From Uloborus plumipes (lineage: Eukaryota > Arthropoda > Arachnida > Araneae > Uloboridae): a stretch of 64,000 bases of DNA. The stretch is from positions 1-64,000 of the forward strand of contig JAXGGA010006550.1 of NCBI GenBank assembly GCA_038373865.1, read 5' to 3'. Positions 23,363 through 34,511 of this stretch are shown piece by piece (the stretch's first letter is position 1; each line of letters opens with the position of its first letter). Below the pieces are notes generated by a model, which did no database searches, was not told the DNA's origin, and saw nothing but the letters and a program-made list of their open reading frames with translations. The position numbers and the translations under genes were made by a program.

Positions 23363-24161
23363 AAAGTGGCAACGAATTCTCACCGCCGCCAGGGGAAAAG
23401 CTCCCTACTTCCTACGGGAGTCAATGTAAATGATACTGAATCTGTCATCTTTTTAAATGCTGATATGGGAAAGAAAAAAAAATTTTTTCAACTGGATTTT
23501 GGTGTAAATCTTCCATTGACATTATGAATTAAATAAAATATGATTTTCATCCCACGAAAATAGGTGCCGTATTCTTTGAGAAATAGGTTTAATCGAATGC
23601 ACTTACCAACTTGCCAAATCTAACAGAATCTCATTTTTTAAAGACTGCTGTTGGCAAGAATATTTCTATTTAAATTGGAATTTTGCTCAAACCATCGATT
23701 AACATTATGAACTAAATATATTTAATAAATATATTTAAACTAATAATTATTTTGTCTACTAAATATATTTAATTAATAACAAAATTAAATACTGACAAAA
23801 TTAATTTTTTGCCTCATGCTTAATTTATCAACAATTTAGAGAACTGATTCTCAGCAAAAATTATATCGTACAATGCAAAGAAAATGTCACATACAGTCGC
23901 ATATATGTCAAATTTGGCAAGTAGCTAGATGCGGTCGATTAAACATCTTTCTTAAAAAATACGGCAAAATTTCAGTGGGATCAAAGTCATATTTAGTTCA
24001 TAATGTTAATCGATGGTTTACACCAAAATCCAGTTGAAAAAAAATTTTTTCTTTCCCATAGCAGCATTTAAAAAGATGACAGATTCAGTATCATTTACAT
24101 TGACTCCCGTAGGAAGTAGGGAGCTTTTCCCCTGGCGGCGGTGAAAATTCGTTGCCACTTT
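23363..24161. repeat. Palindrome with ~260-base arms
   Basis: The arm 23363-23625 is repeated inverted at 23907-24161, around a spacer of about 280 bases. The outer ~150 bases, including GGCAACGAATT, GCCGCCAGGGGAAAAGC and TGACAGATTC read inverted, are nearly identical by eye; the inner part is more diverged. A further inverted pair lies inside: AACCATCGATTAACATTATG near 23691 and its mirror near 23994-24018. Confidence 0.8.
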
Positions 24162-24234
24162 CAAACAAGCGCATCCGTAGAACATTTCTCTCCTTCTTTC
24201 TACTCCGTGGTAGTTACTGTAAAAAATTTTCGTG

Positions 24235-24427
24235 CGACTTCCGCAGCATCTGCGCAAGCGCCAAGTCTCTTCGGACTTTCTCGAAATAGGGGGGAAAAGC
24301 AACGAGGAAGTAGTAAGCGAACAAAAGCTGAAGGCATCGGGAAGTGCGCATCCTTAGCCTATCTCCCCTTTTTCAGATGGAAGCGTCCGTAGCTGCCAGG
24401 CGCACAAAACGCAAACAGACAGTACTT
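24235..24427. repeat. Dispersed repeat, copy 1
   Basis: This stretch matches 39750-39943 in the same orientation, from GCATCTGCGCAAG through TTTTTCAGATGGAAGCG to CAGACAGTACTT. It has no coding potential of its own. It is a fragment of a larger interspersed repeat. Confidence 0.75.
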
Positions 24428-24460
24428 TCGCTACGCGTAGCGAGCTACTTTCGACCACTG

Positions 24461-25385
24461 TTTTACTAATAGCATAGCTCGGTGTTGCGCGGTCCGCCTC
24501 GAAAATAAAAGTTGCGTCAAATGACGCATGTTCATTCATAAGTAAGAGGGGGGAAAAAGTGAAAAATTTCCCTTTTTCTCGTAGAAAAGATGGCCGATTT
24601 ACCTTAGCGAAATTGCGTGATTGAGTTTTAATGTTGTTATTAGCACAATGACAACGGCTCTGACATTGGGCGCCTTTATGCGAAATTTTAAGGGAGGTGG
24701 GACTCGGAAATTTTACTCATGATTTAGCAGAATATTTTTTTCAAAGGAAAACAATTTCAGTGCAGAATGATGGAGTCATTTAAAGTTCACATTTTTAACA
24801 ACTCTATCAATAATGAGTGAAAGGAAATGTTTTTATATTTTTGACGAAAAAATAATACTAAAAGCAAAGAATACTCATTTCTAAGGGGTCTTGAGCCCCA
24901 CTTGCTCCTCATATGGGCGACCATGGCTCTGCCTGAAATAGGACCCTAAAAATAAAGTTTTGATTTTCTAATTATAATACGTCAATCTTTGTAATGTCTA
25001 AATTTTTATTTTACATTTTCTTTAGATGTTCCTTTCTTTTTTTTAGTAAATGTGTAAATTATGTTTATTGTACACATTCTCGTCTGATGCTTTTAATCAA
25101 AAATTTTAAAATTACTGCCCTTTTGAGAAAAAAATACATTGTTATTAAAAGAACCGAAAAAAGGGTACCTTTCTACCTGTCTTTGGTTCAAGGATGAACA
25201 CTTTCAATATTTAATTATGAATTGCTAATAACATGGGTTTAAGAGAAGCATTCTTTGAGTTAGTAAGTTGCACCAGGGGTGGATACAGAAATAGTTTTCG
25301 AGAGGGGTTCAAAAAAGCAAAAAGTGCTCCCCCCTATTTATTTATTTATTTATTTTTTAATAAATTCTCAAAGTTCCTTCAAAAT

Positions 25386-25438
<53 letters not shown>

Positions 25439-25648
25439 GAAAGAGAAAAAAAAACGAAGTCAATTAATCTACTTTAAAGTACAGAAAAATTACGTTCATC
25501 TACTAATTTACTTCGAATGTGTATGGCGGAAAAAATCATATTCAAAATTTTAAGCTAATCAACTGTTATGAACCCAATGTCAAGTTATTCAATATTATTT
25601 AACCTAATTTGCAAATAATGCACCGCATTTACTCAGAAACACTGTCAA
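24461..25648. other. Non-genic stretch with long poly-T tract
   Basis: No gene is seen. A 45-base T tract at 25387-25431 follows a CTATTTATTTATTT run; together they suggest the tail of a minus-strand retroelement or simple-sequence growth. Confidence 0.6.
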
Positions 25649-26210
25649 TCTATATATATAAAAGAAAGTCGTGTTAGTTACACTATTTATAACTCAAGAA
25701 CGGCTGTACCGATATGGCTAAAAATTGGTGGGTAGGTAGCTTAGAGCCAGGAGACGGACATAGGCTATAATTTATGTGTGTCAGTTACATAAATAGAAAA
25801 AATGTCTTATTGACTGAGCCTGTTTACTAAGCCTTTTTTCACACCTCCATGGCTGAGGGACATAAAGCACACGTTCTGGCAGCTTCCGGAGCGCAGTAAA
25901 CAGGTTGTAAGTTAGCTGTGCGTTGAGTGTTATTTGACTTTTTTGCGAAGTAAATTATAAACAAACGCGTTACTTCCTTGAAATTTATATGTGATAAGCT
26001 GTCAGAAACGATTGCTCATTCCGAGGATCCCGATGATCCCAACCGATATGCCGTTTGAATTTAAATGACTTCAATTTCCGATCCGTCTTGCATTTTTCAT
26101 GACCATCAACAAATCACAAGGCCAATTTTTAAAAGTTTGTGATTTGAATCTAGAGCATCACTGTTTTTCCCATGGTCAATTATATGTGGCATGTTCACGG
26201 CAGTGTTCCT
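25649..26210 (+). mobile_element. Truncated Helitron with helicase remnant
   Basis: The 5' end reads TCTATATATATAAAA preceded by A, matching the minus-strand Helitron at 6706-7882. It is followed by a typical Helitron leader (AACTCAAGAACGGCTGTACC). After a short spacer it holds the helicase C-terminus at 26075-26200, then breaks off at a G-rich repeat (about 26227 on). Most of the Rep/helicase gene is deleted and no 3' hairpin is visible. Confidence 0.75.
26075..26200 (+). pseudogene. Helitron Pif1-type helicase C-terminal remnant
   Basis: The frame reads [17 protein letters not shown] and then [13 protein letters not shown]. These are the closing helicase motifs of Helitron Rep-helicase proteins (Pif1-like, superfamily 1B), including the TINKSQGQ and YVACSR blocks. 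Only about 42 residues remain, so it is not functional. The expected continuation after CSR is replaced by G-rich repeat. Confidence 0.85.
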
Positions 26211-26429
26211 TTCAGACATTTCGCTCCGGGGGGGGGGGGGGGGGTCACTTGGAGATTCCCGAGGGGAAAAGGGACAGGCGGAGATCCAGAATGGGGAGTC
26301 ATGGGGGTGGCTTAAAGAGACAAAAAATGGCCTAAAATGGAATTTTGGGGACTTTTTCAATAAATTTGTCCATCCCCCCATATTTGAGCCCTAAAATTGC
26401 ATCCCCCTCCCCCTTTTTTTCGATAATGA

Positions 26430-27350
26430 CCTTCAACGAAACCAGAAGCTAGATCTACAGTTGCCAAATGCGTATTTAAAGGAGTGAATGTAGATCATCT
26501 CTTTTCCCTCCGAAATAAATTGAAAACAGTCTACTCTCAATAAGAACTTAAACATTTTGAACTATCAATTTCTAAATTTGGACTCGATTTTGATAAGTTT
26601 TGAAAGTCGATCTTTGATGAAGTTGTGTAAGATGCTGTTCAAAGCCCCACCCTCGAAATTTAAGCTCTAAATAAGCCATTGTAGGCTTAAAAGCACAATA
26701 GGGAAGTTTTTGATTTTTAATTTTATTTTTACATGATAGAAAAATATGCATGATCATCATCAGTGAAAAAAAAATTGTTTCCCCAAGAGGGCTCGAGACT
26801 CTCTAGGGGAAAATGAAATCGAAATTAAGGTCCTAAACATTCAATTGTAAACTATTTTTAATGAGATCGGAGAGAGAAATATAGTTCGTGACACTCTTTG
26901 GAAATTTTCCGAAACTGAAATCCTGAAAATGCAAAAGTTAGAGGTCTCGGATGACGTTACTATTGTGGTACGGGACTCCGGAAAAGTTTTTGAAATTGAA
27001 ATCTTAAAACGCAATTTTAGGGCTTTTTCATGTCATAAGAGAAAAGGATGGGATTTTTCCTCTTAAAGTTATTGAGATTGAAGTCCTGGAAGCTCAATTA
27101 AGCCATCTTTGGACGTTAAAGGAATTAAAAGGGTCTACAGACTCTCCGCTCAGAATATTCCAAAACTGAAGTCTCAGAAAATGCAAATATAAGCCATGTT
27201 CGAGAAAAATTAGGGAAAAAATGGCTTTGCTCTCGCCCCCCCCACTCTCGAAAGCTTTGAAATTTTAGTTACGAAAATGCAATAACCGACCATCTTTGGT
27301 GAAAGTAGAGGAAAAGGAATGCGATTAGATAGTCTCTTAATCTTTGACGA
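26430..27350 (+). repeat. Degenerate tandem array of ~100-base units
   Basis: About seven to eight worn copies of one unit run in series. The core is GAAATTGAAGTCCT, AAAATGCAATTTTAG, GCCATCTTTG, then AGAGAAAAGGATGGG and a C-rich stretch. Fragments of the same unit occur at 28262-28345 and 52370-52520 (same orientation) and at 33442-33712, 35640-35910, 37320-37960 and 40480-40600 (opposite orientation). No coding potential is seen. Confidence 0.6.
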
Positions 27351-27436
27351 CTCTATATCTTGAACGACTTGAAGTACAGGGATGTAGTTTGGAAATAATT
27401 CCTCAGAATTAAAAAAAAATTATATCCTGAAAATGT

Positions 27437-28143
27437 ATATGAAGACTTGTTGTAGAAAACACTGTAAGTGCCAGGATGGTCAATTTTTATTTTCTTATGC
27501 CAAAACATAGTATGTTCCAATGGGAATCCTGCTGAAAAAACTGAATGTGCCAATCTTTGTTCTGAAGTTTACAAAATAAATCCAAATATGGCACCACCAG
27601 TATGTGCCAGCTTAGCTCTGTGGAGATCACTGTAAGTGCCAGGTCTAATATTATTGAGTAAACAGCTGCGTAGTCAGTCTGCGTAAAAGAAGACAGTTAT
27701 TTCATCAACTAATAGATATTTTTCAAAGACTTTAGAAAGAAGACAGTGTTATTTCATCAACTAATAAATATTTTATTTCACAAAGACTTTCTCATTTTTT
27801 CTTCAAATAGAACCTTTCTTGATAATCACTGTTTTCAGTTATTGTGGATGCATGGCACATAAAACGTTTCTCACAAACTATAGGGTTGGCACATTCATTG
27901 TTATCAACCAAATGCTATAAGCACTTTCATTGTTCTCCACAAATTTTAATGATAAAATTGGCTTATTTCAGAAAGTAGTGGAAAAATAATCAAAAAAATT
28001 ATCAAATACTTACATTCTCATACAATAGTAACAAACTTGTGATTGTTGATTGGTAAAAATATGAAAAGGAGCTAAAGTTTTAGTTTTTTGGCTTTTCTGA
28101 TAATTTTAATTTTTGGCACTTACAGTGTTGTCTACAATAAGTC
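27437..28143. mobile_element. Inverted-repeat element of unknown family
   Basis: The 37-base ends run from ATATGAAGACTT to CACTGTAAGTGCCA (27437-27473) and are mirrored at 28107-28143. CACTGTAAGTGCCAGG occurs again internally at about 27630. It is about 707 bases long with no transposase. It lies between the ~100-base-unit array and another fragment of that unit, so it may have inserted into the array. No clear target duplication was found. Confidence 0.6.
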
Positions 28144-29644
28144 TTCATATGTGTACTATCTTTTATAACATTATGAAAATTGATGCAACTCCGTACTCTC
28201 TCTGGAAGTCCCCTTCCTCCTCCCCCAGCAAAAAAAAGAAAGAAAAAGCGTAACTGTAGGCGATTTTTAATTGGGATGGGGTTCAAATTCTCCCCCCGAA
28301 TTTTTCCGAAATTGATGTCCTAAAATGCAATTGTAGGACACCTGTGATGCCCCCCCCCCCTCATAATATATGTTTAAAAAAATTTCGCTAATACTTTTAT
28401 ATTTATTTGCTGTTTAATTTTCACTCGTTTTTTCTTTTAATTTTACTTTATTTTTTATATGTGTATCTGAGTTTTACTCCGTGGGGGGGGGGGGGAGGCA
28501 GTTGACTTCCTCCGGGAGGGCAATGCCCCCTCCCCCCCGGAGAGATGGCTGAAAGAAACACTGATTCACGGGTCGGAAGACCATCTGCGTTGCTTGTTTT
28601 TGCGCCTGATAATAAAACAAAAAAATGTTCTGTATCACAAGGTACTTAAGTGAAGAGCAACCTGTGTACTAAAATACAGCCGGGTCAGGTAGCATGAATT
28701 AAAGCAAAAAGTTATCAAAAAGAAATTGTCACTTTTCTCTATCACAAGATGAATTAATGAATGAATCGTGTGGTACCATTGATTTCGCAACGTCTGAGTT
28801 TTATGTATTTTTTTACACTATCTAACCCCTGATTGCCATATTATTCCCATAGCAAACCAAACTGATGTTTTTTTAAATATGCTGTGAATGACCTTTTTTT
28901 AAAGACATAGTTCAAATTTTTTTCTTTTGTTATAGAGAAATTAAAAAGCAATTAAATATTTAATATGTAGTAAAATTATTTTTATCCCTTTGGGAGGGGC
29001 CCTGGCCACTCTAAAATCCGCTACTGAGTTGCCCTAGACCCACAGATAAGCGACTGTATCTTATATTACTTCTTGTTTGCTTTAATTTTTAAATTACTTT
29101 TTTGTGCAATTTAAAAAAAATGTATTTATTTATTTTTATTATTTTTATTTTATTTTATTTATTTTTTTAAGAAGTATTAAACATTATTTAAAGGGATAAT
29201 TGTATTAATTTTATCCTTTCGGAGGGGTACGTGTCCCCAGTGCCCCTCCCCGTATTGTTGGGACCAGGTGTTCTTGAGCCTTCTTGTTTTATCGAGGGCC
29301 CTGCACCTGTGTTATTGTTCGCTGGAGGGTACGTTGAGAGAAGTGAACCTTGGCTTCTCTTTCCACCTTTTCCTTTTTCGCTCTCTGGAAGAAAAGAAGG
29401 AGTACACTTGCTGGGAGAGGGGGGGGGGATGCAGGCAGGTGTCTGGCACCCCTCCTCTCCCTCCCCTGGTTTCCGGGGTTTCCTACCAAAAGTTTGGCAA
29501 CTGGAATGTCAACGTGTGTTCCACGCAGTTTTACCATTTGAATGCCGTGCTGCCTCACTGCTTGCTAGATGGGGCTACTGGCTGCAGACCATTTTTACTC
29601 TCCTGCATGTTTTCGAGGTTCATTTTATTTGCCCGAGAAGAAAA
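28144..29644. other. Non-genic stretch of repeat fragments
   Basis: It contains a fragment of the ~100-base unit (28262-28345). A G/C-rich fragment near 28484-28565 ends GAAACACTG and is shared in part with 34331-34400 and 38690-38757. TTTATTTATTT runs lie at 29120-29170. A frame stays open from 29231 into the FLYWCH exon, but the part before 29645 is C- and G-run-rich and has no motif. Confidence 0.5.
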
Positions 29645-29931
29645 ATGTCCGAAATTTCTTACTTGTTAACCAAACGAGGTCGAAGACTGCTTCAGTATAA
29701 AAGCTATTTTTATCATCTCAGTTATAGCAAAAAGAATAAAAGTTATTGGACATGCGTAAAGAGACCACATTGCAAAGCGAGATTATGCTTAGCAGAAAAT
29801 GAATTTAGCCATGAAAAAGGTTTTCACACTCATGAGCCAGATGTAGGAAAAGCAGAGAAACAAAGCTTTTTGATGAAGCTACAAGATGAAATAAGAGAGA
29901 ATTCAGCTGTGCCGGTGCCAAAGTTATTCAG
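29645..29931 (+). CDS. FLYWCH-type zinc-finger gene, exon 1
   Basis: From the ATG at 29645 the frame encodes a FLYWCH zinc finger in about the first 65 residues: LLTKRGRRLL, then YKSYFYHL, SYWTCVKRPHCKARLC and, after a gap, HTHEP. These supply the aromatic positions, the two Cys and the two His that bind zinc. FLYWCH fingers bind DNA or protein and occur both in host regulators and in MULE-like transposon proteins. The exon ends TTATTCAG|GTAAGT after two bases of a codon. The open frame extends upstream to 29231, so the true start may lie further 5'. It joins exon 2 at 33821 with matching phase. There is no frame damage. Confidence 0.7.
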
Positions 29932-30445
29932 GTAAGTTTTAATTTCTGTTTTATTCTCTTTATTGTGATATTTTAGCAATTCATGCATGAAAATAAAATT
30001 GTCATATTTTCTTACCATAAATTATACAAGGATTTTCTGGATATAAATTTTGACCGAGGACTTATTTAGTTTTGGGGCTGCCCACGGGGGGGGGGGTTAA
30101 GCCGCAAGTTGCGCGATCAAAGTTTGGGGGGGGGGGGGTAAACTAATTTATTTATTTATTTAAATTATTTGTTAATTATTTTTTTTAATTTAAATTATTT
30201 ACCGATTTTTTTTTATTTAAATTGTTTACTGATTTTTTTTAATTAAAATTATTCATTAATTTATTTTTTAGATTTAAATTATTTCTTATTTATTTGTTTA
30301 TGTTTTTTTTTTTTTTTTTTGTGTCTGTTTGTGCTCGGAGTGTCTAAAAGGGGAAAAAAGCGATTCTATTCTGCGCATAAATACTTTAAAAAATTAATGA
30401 TATGTAAAAAAAAGTTATAATTTTTAAAAAAAGGCAATTAAAAAA

Positions 30446-30727
30446 GTGAATAAAATAAAAAGAGGGTTAAAAATAAAAATTAAAACGCACAAGACGGTTG
30501 TGGAAAGTTTTTTTTTTGGGGGGGGGGGGATAGGCACCCCAGGCTACCCATATGTTACACATTTTTTCAACATTTTTGACCCCTCCTTTTTTATCACATT
30601 TCACCCCCTCACATTAATTTCACAAACCCCCTCCCCCGTCAAAGCGTAATGTCATTTGGGGAAAGCCCACAATTTTAACGTTACCAAAAATCTGAATGGT
30701 CCGAACTTCATACCCTGTCTGAATCAA
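30446..30727. other. Intron sequence with C- and G-rich repeat fragments
   Basis: It lies within the proposed FLYWCH intron. TTTATTTAAATTATT runs at 30130-30300 precede it. Nothing codes here. Confidence 0.4.
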
Positions 30728-30784
30728 CAGGGCCTGATTTACCTATAAGCACGTGAAGCCCGGGCTTCGGGGCCCCCCAAAAAT

Positions 30785-30825
<41 letters not shown>

Positions 30826-30931
30826 ATGTGCGATTGAGCCTTTTATAGCACGTTCTTCGATTTTGCAATTCAAGGGGGCCCCCCACAGATCTGTCTGGCT
30901 TACAGTCCCAAAATTTCTAAATCGGGCCCTG
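30728..30931. mobile_element. hAT-like MITE with perfect 8-bp target duplication
   Basis: The 204-base element has ends CAGGGCCTGATTTA and, inverted, CAGGGCCCGATTTA. TGAATCAA flanks it perfectly at 30720-30727 and 30932-30939. It contains an (AT)n tract at about 30787-30822. The perfect duplication suggests a fairly recent insertion. Confidence 0.9.
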
Positions 30932-31837
30932 TGAATCAATGTCTGGATTTGAAAAATGTCAGTGCATGACCAAATGATTATTGCGTCAATACTTTCATTG
31001 TTCAGATTTAACTATTTTAGTCAATGAGTTTGATACACTAATTACTTTTCTGATTTATATACTGGAAACTAGAGATTTAGTTATACATTAATCACGTATA
31101 ACTGAATAGTTTTTTCTAAATTAGGAGAGAACATAGGCGGATTTACGGCGGTGCCAGGGGGTGCGCCGCACCCCCAACATTTTTGTTTGAATCTTGAAAA
31201 AATTGAAATTGAAAATATTTCACCAGAAATATAGTTTGGAAAATAACTTATAATTTTTCATAGTTACGATGCAAATTAATTTACCTGAAAACAAATTCAA
31301 AAATAATGTGCAGCTCTGTTTTTGTGTGACCTGCTGCTTGTCACCACACATCGCTATAGTGAGAGACATTGTGTTACACATTAAAAATGAGAGTTTTTAT
31401 GCGTTTGAAAAAAAAAAAATTATAAAATTTTTCATATATCAAATAAACACATTTTGAAAATTATTTATTATTTAGTGCTGTATTATAGAGCTATTGTATG
31501 CTCTGTAATTAATTGGGTATTTATTTGTATGTCATTACAATTTCTTTTACTTTGAAAAAAGCATAATAAATAAAATTAAAAAAAGAAAAAAATACTATTG
31601 TTATATACTTTATTAAAAATTACATAAATTGTTTCAAGTTCTTGCACATTATTCCAATCAGGGGCGGATACAAGGGAGGGGCGATGGGGTCGATCGCCCT
31701 CCCGTGAGGAAGTTGCCTCTAGTAAGTTTTCAATATTGAAATTTAAAAAAGGCATTCTTAAACTTTCTTTGATGCTAGAAGTAGGGAGGTTCAAAACTCA
31801 CCACAGGATATAGTTCGCAATTGATGCCGAAAATATA

Positions 31838-32012
31838 CAGTCGACGCTCGATATAACGACCATCTTCGTCCCCCAGAAAAAGGTCTTTGTAACGAGTGGT
31901 CACTGTAAGAGGTAGAAAATAGAGTATATTGGGATGAAGTTGGGTTTTTCCCACCAGTCGTTGCATTGGGATAGTCTTTATAACGAGTAGTCGTTATAAC
32001 GAGCGTCGACTG
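31838..32012. mobile_element. Tigger/pogo-type MITE
   Basis: The 175-base element is flanked by TA. Its ends read CAGTCGACGCTCGATATAACG and, inverted, CAGTCGACGCTCGTTATAACG. The ends are nearly perfect, so it is younger than the neighbouring Tigger pieces. It is non-coding. Confidence 0.85.
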
Positions 32013-32284
32013 TATGAGGCCAACATTTGTAAACCAAGATGCCTAGTAAAGGATACGAAATAGATTCAACCGCCCCTCCCTTGAAACATTTCTAGATCCG
32101 CCCTTGATTCCAATATACAGTGGGAAAAATCTGCTTTGAAATGTGCAAAAATCCAGCATTTTAAAAAGTAAATTTTCCGACACCGAGCCCCTCGGATCCG
32201 TCATTGACAGGGGAATAGCACCCCCCCCCCCTTCTCTCCAAAAAAAGTCCCAGATACGGTTGCACTCCCAGAATTTACAGCCTA

Positions 32285-32457
32285 TACTAGAATGCAACTT
32301 AGCTTGGCACTGACGTCGTTACGGGCGGAGCCAATAAGAGCTCACAAGCAGTCAGCGATCTCTTCTTATTCGCCAAGTAGGCTGTGACGTTTTATCTAGC
32401 TCGTTTTTCAAAGGCTAACGTCATGCTTACGTCACGATGTTTTTGTCAAGAAACGTT
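32285..32457 (-). repeat. Dispersed repeat, inverted copy of 41610-41773
   Basis: AACGTTTCTTGACAAAAACA (read on the minus strand), then the CATCGTGACGT and GGCGAATAAGA blocks, through GAGCTCTTATTGGCTCC to the GACGTCA block, match 41610-41773. There the unit lies inside a nest of elements. It has no coding potential. Confidence 0.75.
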
Positions 32458-32563
32458 GCATTTTAGTAAATCCGCCTGTGGGAGAGAAAAACATTGGGAA
32501 GCATATTTATTTCAAGAGGTTGTGAAAAACCTATTTTCAGGGAGAAAAAATGTCGTTATAGTG

Positions 32564-32722
32564 AAAAACCTCGTTAATTCGAACACGCTTGAAATTAATT
32601 ACTGCTAAGACGAGCCACATGTGCGATCCACATCTATTGTTTATTGTTTTTTGCTTATCGGATAAAACGAACTAGCCGAATTGATCTTTAACGTATAGTT
32701 CGTTTTAACGAGGTTCGACTAT
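32564..32722. repeat. Tigger-like inverted-repeat fragment
   Basis: AACCTCGTTAATTCGAAC near the left and its mirror AACCTCGTTAAAACGAAC near the right bracket about 160 bases. The right side ends GGTTCGACTATG, a worn CAGTCGAACC-type pogo end. The left end is damaged. Confidence 0.5.
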
Positions 32723-32906
32723 GTTAACCCCAGAGAGATCCCGCGGGGCATACTATTACCCCATGTTTATCCAAACACTTGTCTCGCAGGGTAAAATTTT
32801 ATGTGTAATCAAAATCACCCTTTCAGTACTTTCTTAAATATTAATAAGTTTTTTTTAACTTAAGAAGTTTATTTTCTTAAAGCATTAGTGCACTTATTAT
32901 TATTTA

Positions 32907-32926
32907 CTAGCTGTCAGGGCAGCTAG
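32907..32926 (-). mobile_element. Possible Helitron 3' terminus (minus strand)
   Basis: CTAGCTGTCAGGGCAGCTAG is a palindrome with a CTAG end preceded by A on the plus strand, as expected for a minus-strand Helitron ending before T. No matching TC 5' end was found to the right. It is a weak call. Confidence 0.3.
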
Positions 32927-33820
32927 ATTTGCCTCCTACGGCCATGATGTGAGCTGTATCCTCTCAACATGTATATGGGAAAAAAAGAATTTTTAAGAAA
33001 GGATAGAATCAATAAAAATTTCGTAAAAGTGGAATATTTTCAAACTTTTCAAAAGAATATTTCGTTTTCGAGCTCCGCTCCTGTCAGCCACAAACGGTTC
33101 CATTTGAAAAAGGGTGATAGGTCAATTGGGCGCATTTCCCGATGCCTTCATCAGTTTTTGTTCGCTTGCTTGTCTTCCTAGTTGAATGTTACCTTTGCAT
33201 TTATCCCCTATTTTATAAAATCAGAAGAGACATGACGCATGCGCAACTTCGAAGAAATTCACAGGATAAAATGTTTAACAGTAGAATTCTGTGGTTGCTG
33301 AAGTTCAACTTTGAAATTGATTTGCTGACTTTGTGACAGTCAACTTTACAATTGCTGTTATTCATTTCTGTTTCTTTGATCTTGAGATCTATTAAAAAGC
33401 TTGTCCCACTTCCAACTAATTACCTAACTACCAACCAAGGACGGAACCAGAAGATTTTCAAAGGAGGGGCGATTGATAATTCTTACTGTTTTGCTATGCA
33501 TACTGGTTTGCAAACATAGATCAAAAAGGTTTAGAGCTTCAATTCCGAGAAAATTTCGAGGAAGAGCCCCAAACCTTCCCCCCCCCCTAGCTTAATTAAA
33601 ACTTATATAAAATTGCATTTTTAGAACTTCAATATCGAAAAATTACCGGGGAAGAGTCTCCCAAGTCCTCCCCCGCCCCCATCGCGCCTCCCTTGTATCC
33701 GTCCCTGCTCTCAACCCACCCAATACAGCAAATACAAGCTGAAAATAAAAGCATTACAATAAAATGAAGCAATTAGACGAAGATTTTCAGTCTTTTGAAT
33801 ACATAAATTTCTATTTTTAG

Positions 33821-34028
33821 GAAATGTTTGGTAGAAGCTGCCGTCGATATTGGAACAGCTAGTGCGCTTCCCTCTTTTGACCAAATCAGAACGAGATTGT
33901 ACCAGAACAGAAACTTGCCTAAAATCGCCCAAGTCGTTTCACTGAGCGGAGAGACGGGAGAAGCTAGTGAGGGTGTCAATGAATCTTTCGTGACAAATAG
34001 AATAGTTGAGTCCAAAAATAGAGAGAGG
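33821..34028 (+). CDS. FLYWCH-type gene, exon 2
   Basis: The acceptor ATTTCTATTTTTAG precedes the exon. One leading base completes the split codon of exon 1, giving R-K-C-L-V-E-A-A. The exon encodes LPSFDQIRTRLYQNRNLP, a segment like the one that follows FLYWCH fingers in many arthropod FLYWCH and MULE-type proteins. It ends RER before the donor AGG|GTAAGA. No stop or frameshift is present. Later exons are not recognised; the DNA after it soon becomes a Tc1 insertion. The gene may continue beyond what I can see or may have been cut short by transposons. Confidence 0.6.
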
Positions 34029-34511
34029 GTAAGAACTGAGCGCCATTAATTTGCATGTATACTTTATGCACATTGTGATATTTATTTGTTTGTGTCTTAC
34101 TGTACCTGTATCAGACTTCGTAGTAGCTTCGAAGGCAAAAACCAGGACATAAAATTACAAAAATATCAGGACACTTTGCAAAAAACTTTTTTTTAACGCA
34201 CAGTGCATAAAACAGTTTTATGCCGGTTAATTGAATCAATCTGAATCTGAATGCCGCTTAATTGAATCAAATCGTCAAAACCAAAACACAATCCAGCTTT
34301 ATTAAATTGGCCGTCTTATTGAATCAAAACCAGTGTTTCTTTCAGGCATGTCCCTCGGGGGGCACTGCCCTCCCGGCGAAAGTCAACTGCCCCCCCCCCG
34401 GGGGGAATCTCACTTTGCACTAACACACACACACACAAAAAGAATAACAAAAGAAATAAATCAATAAAGTGAAAATAATCAACAAACAAACAAGTAAATA
34501 TTAAATAAGTA
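34029..34511. other. Non-genic stretch after exon 2
   Basis: It holds repeated TTAATTGAATCAA phrases (34220-34320) that look like worn inverted-repeat ends, and a hAT-like end CAGTGTTTCTTTCAG near 34331. A (CA)n run lies near 34422-34436. Confidence 0.4.

Larger units (their letters stand above)
22504..24460. mobile_element. Probable hAT-like element containing a large palindrome
   Basis: The left end is CAGGGGTTGGAAAAAAT; the right end, inverted, is CAGTGGTCGAAAGTAGC. The flanks TTCTAGTA and TTTTACTA match at 6 of 8 bases. CTACAAACTACTTT-type repeats sit inside the left end and again at 23240-23320. The ends are less alike than in the other hAT-like elements here, so the borders are tentative; it may be two neighbouring elements. 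Confidence 0.5.

Noticed and set aside
25233..25467. Frames ending in long phenylalanine runs
   Set aside because: They are produced by the 45-base T tract.
29231..29644. Upstream extension of the FLYWCH frame
   Set aside because: Open by length but rich in G and C runs, without motif or clear acceptor; I start the gene at 29645, although a longer 5' part cannot be excluded.
32701..32722. GGTTCGACTATG as a tRNA B box
   Set aside because: It is the worn end of a Tigger-type inverted repeat, and no A box or cloverleaf was found.
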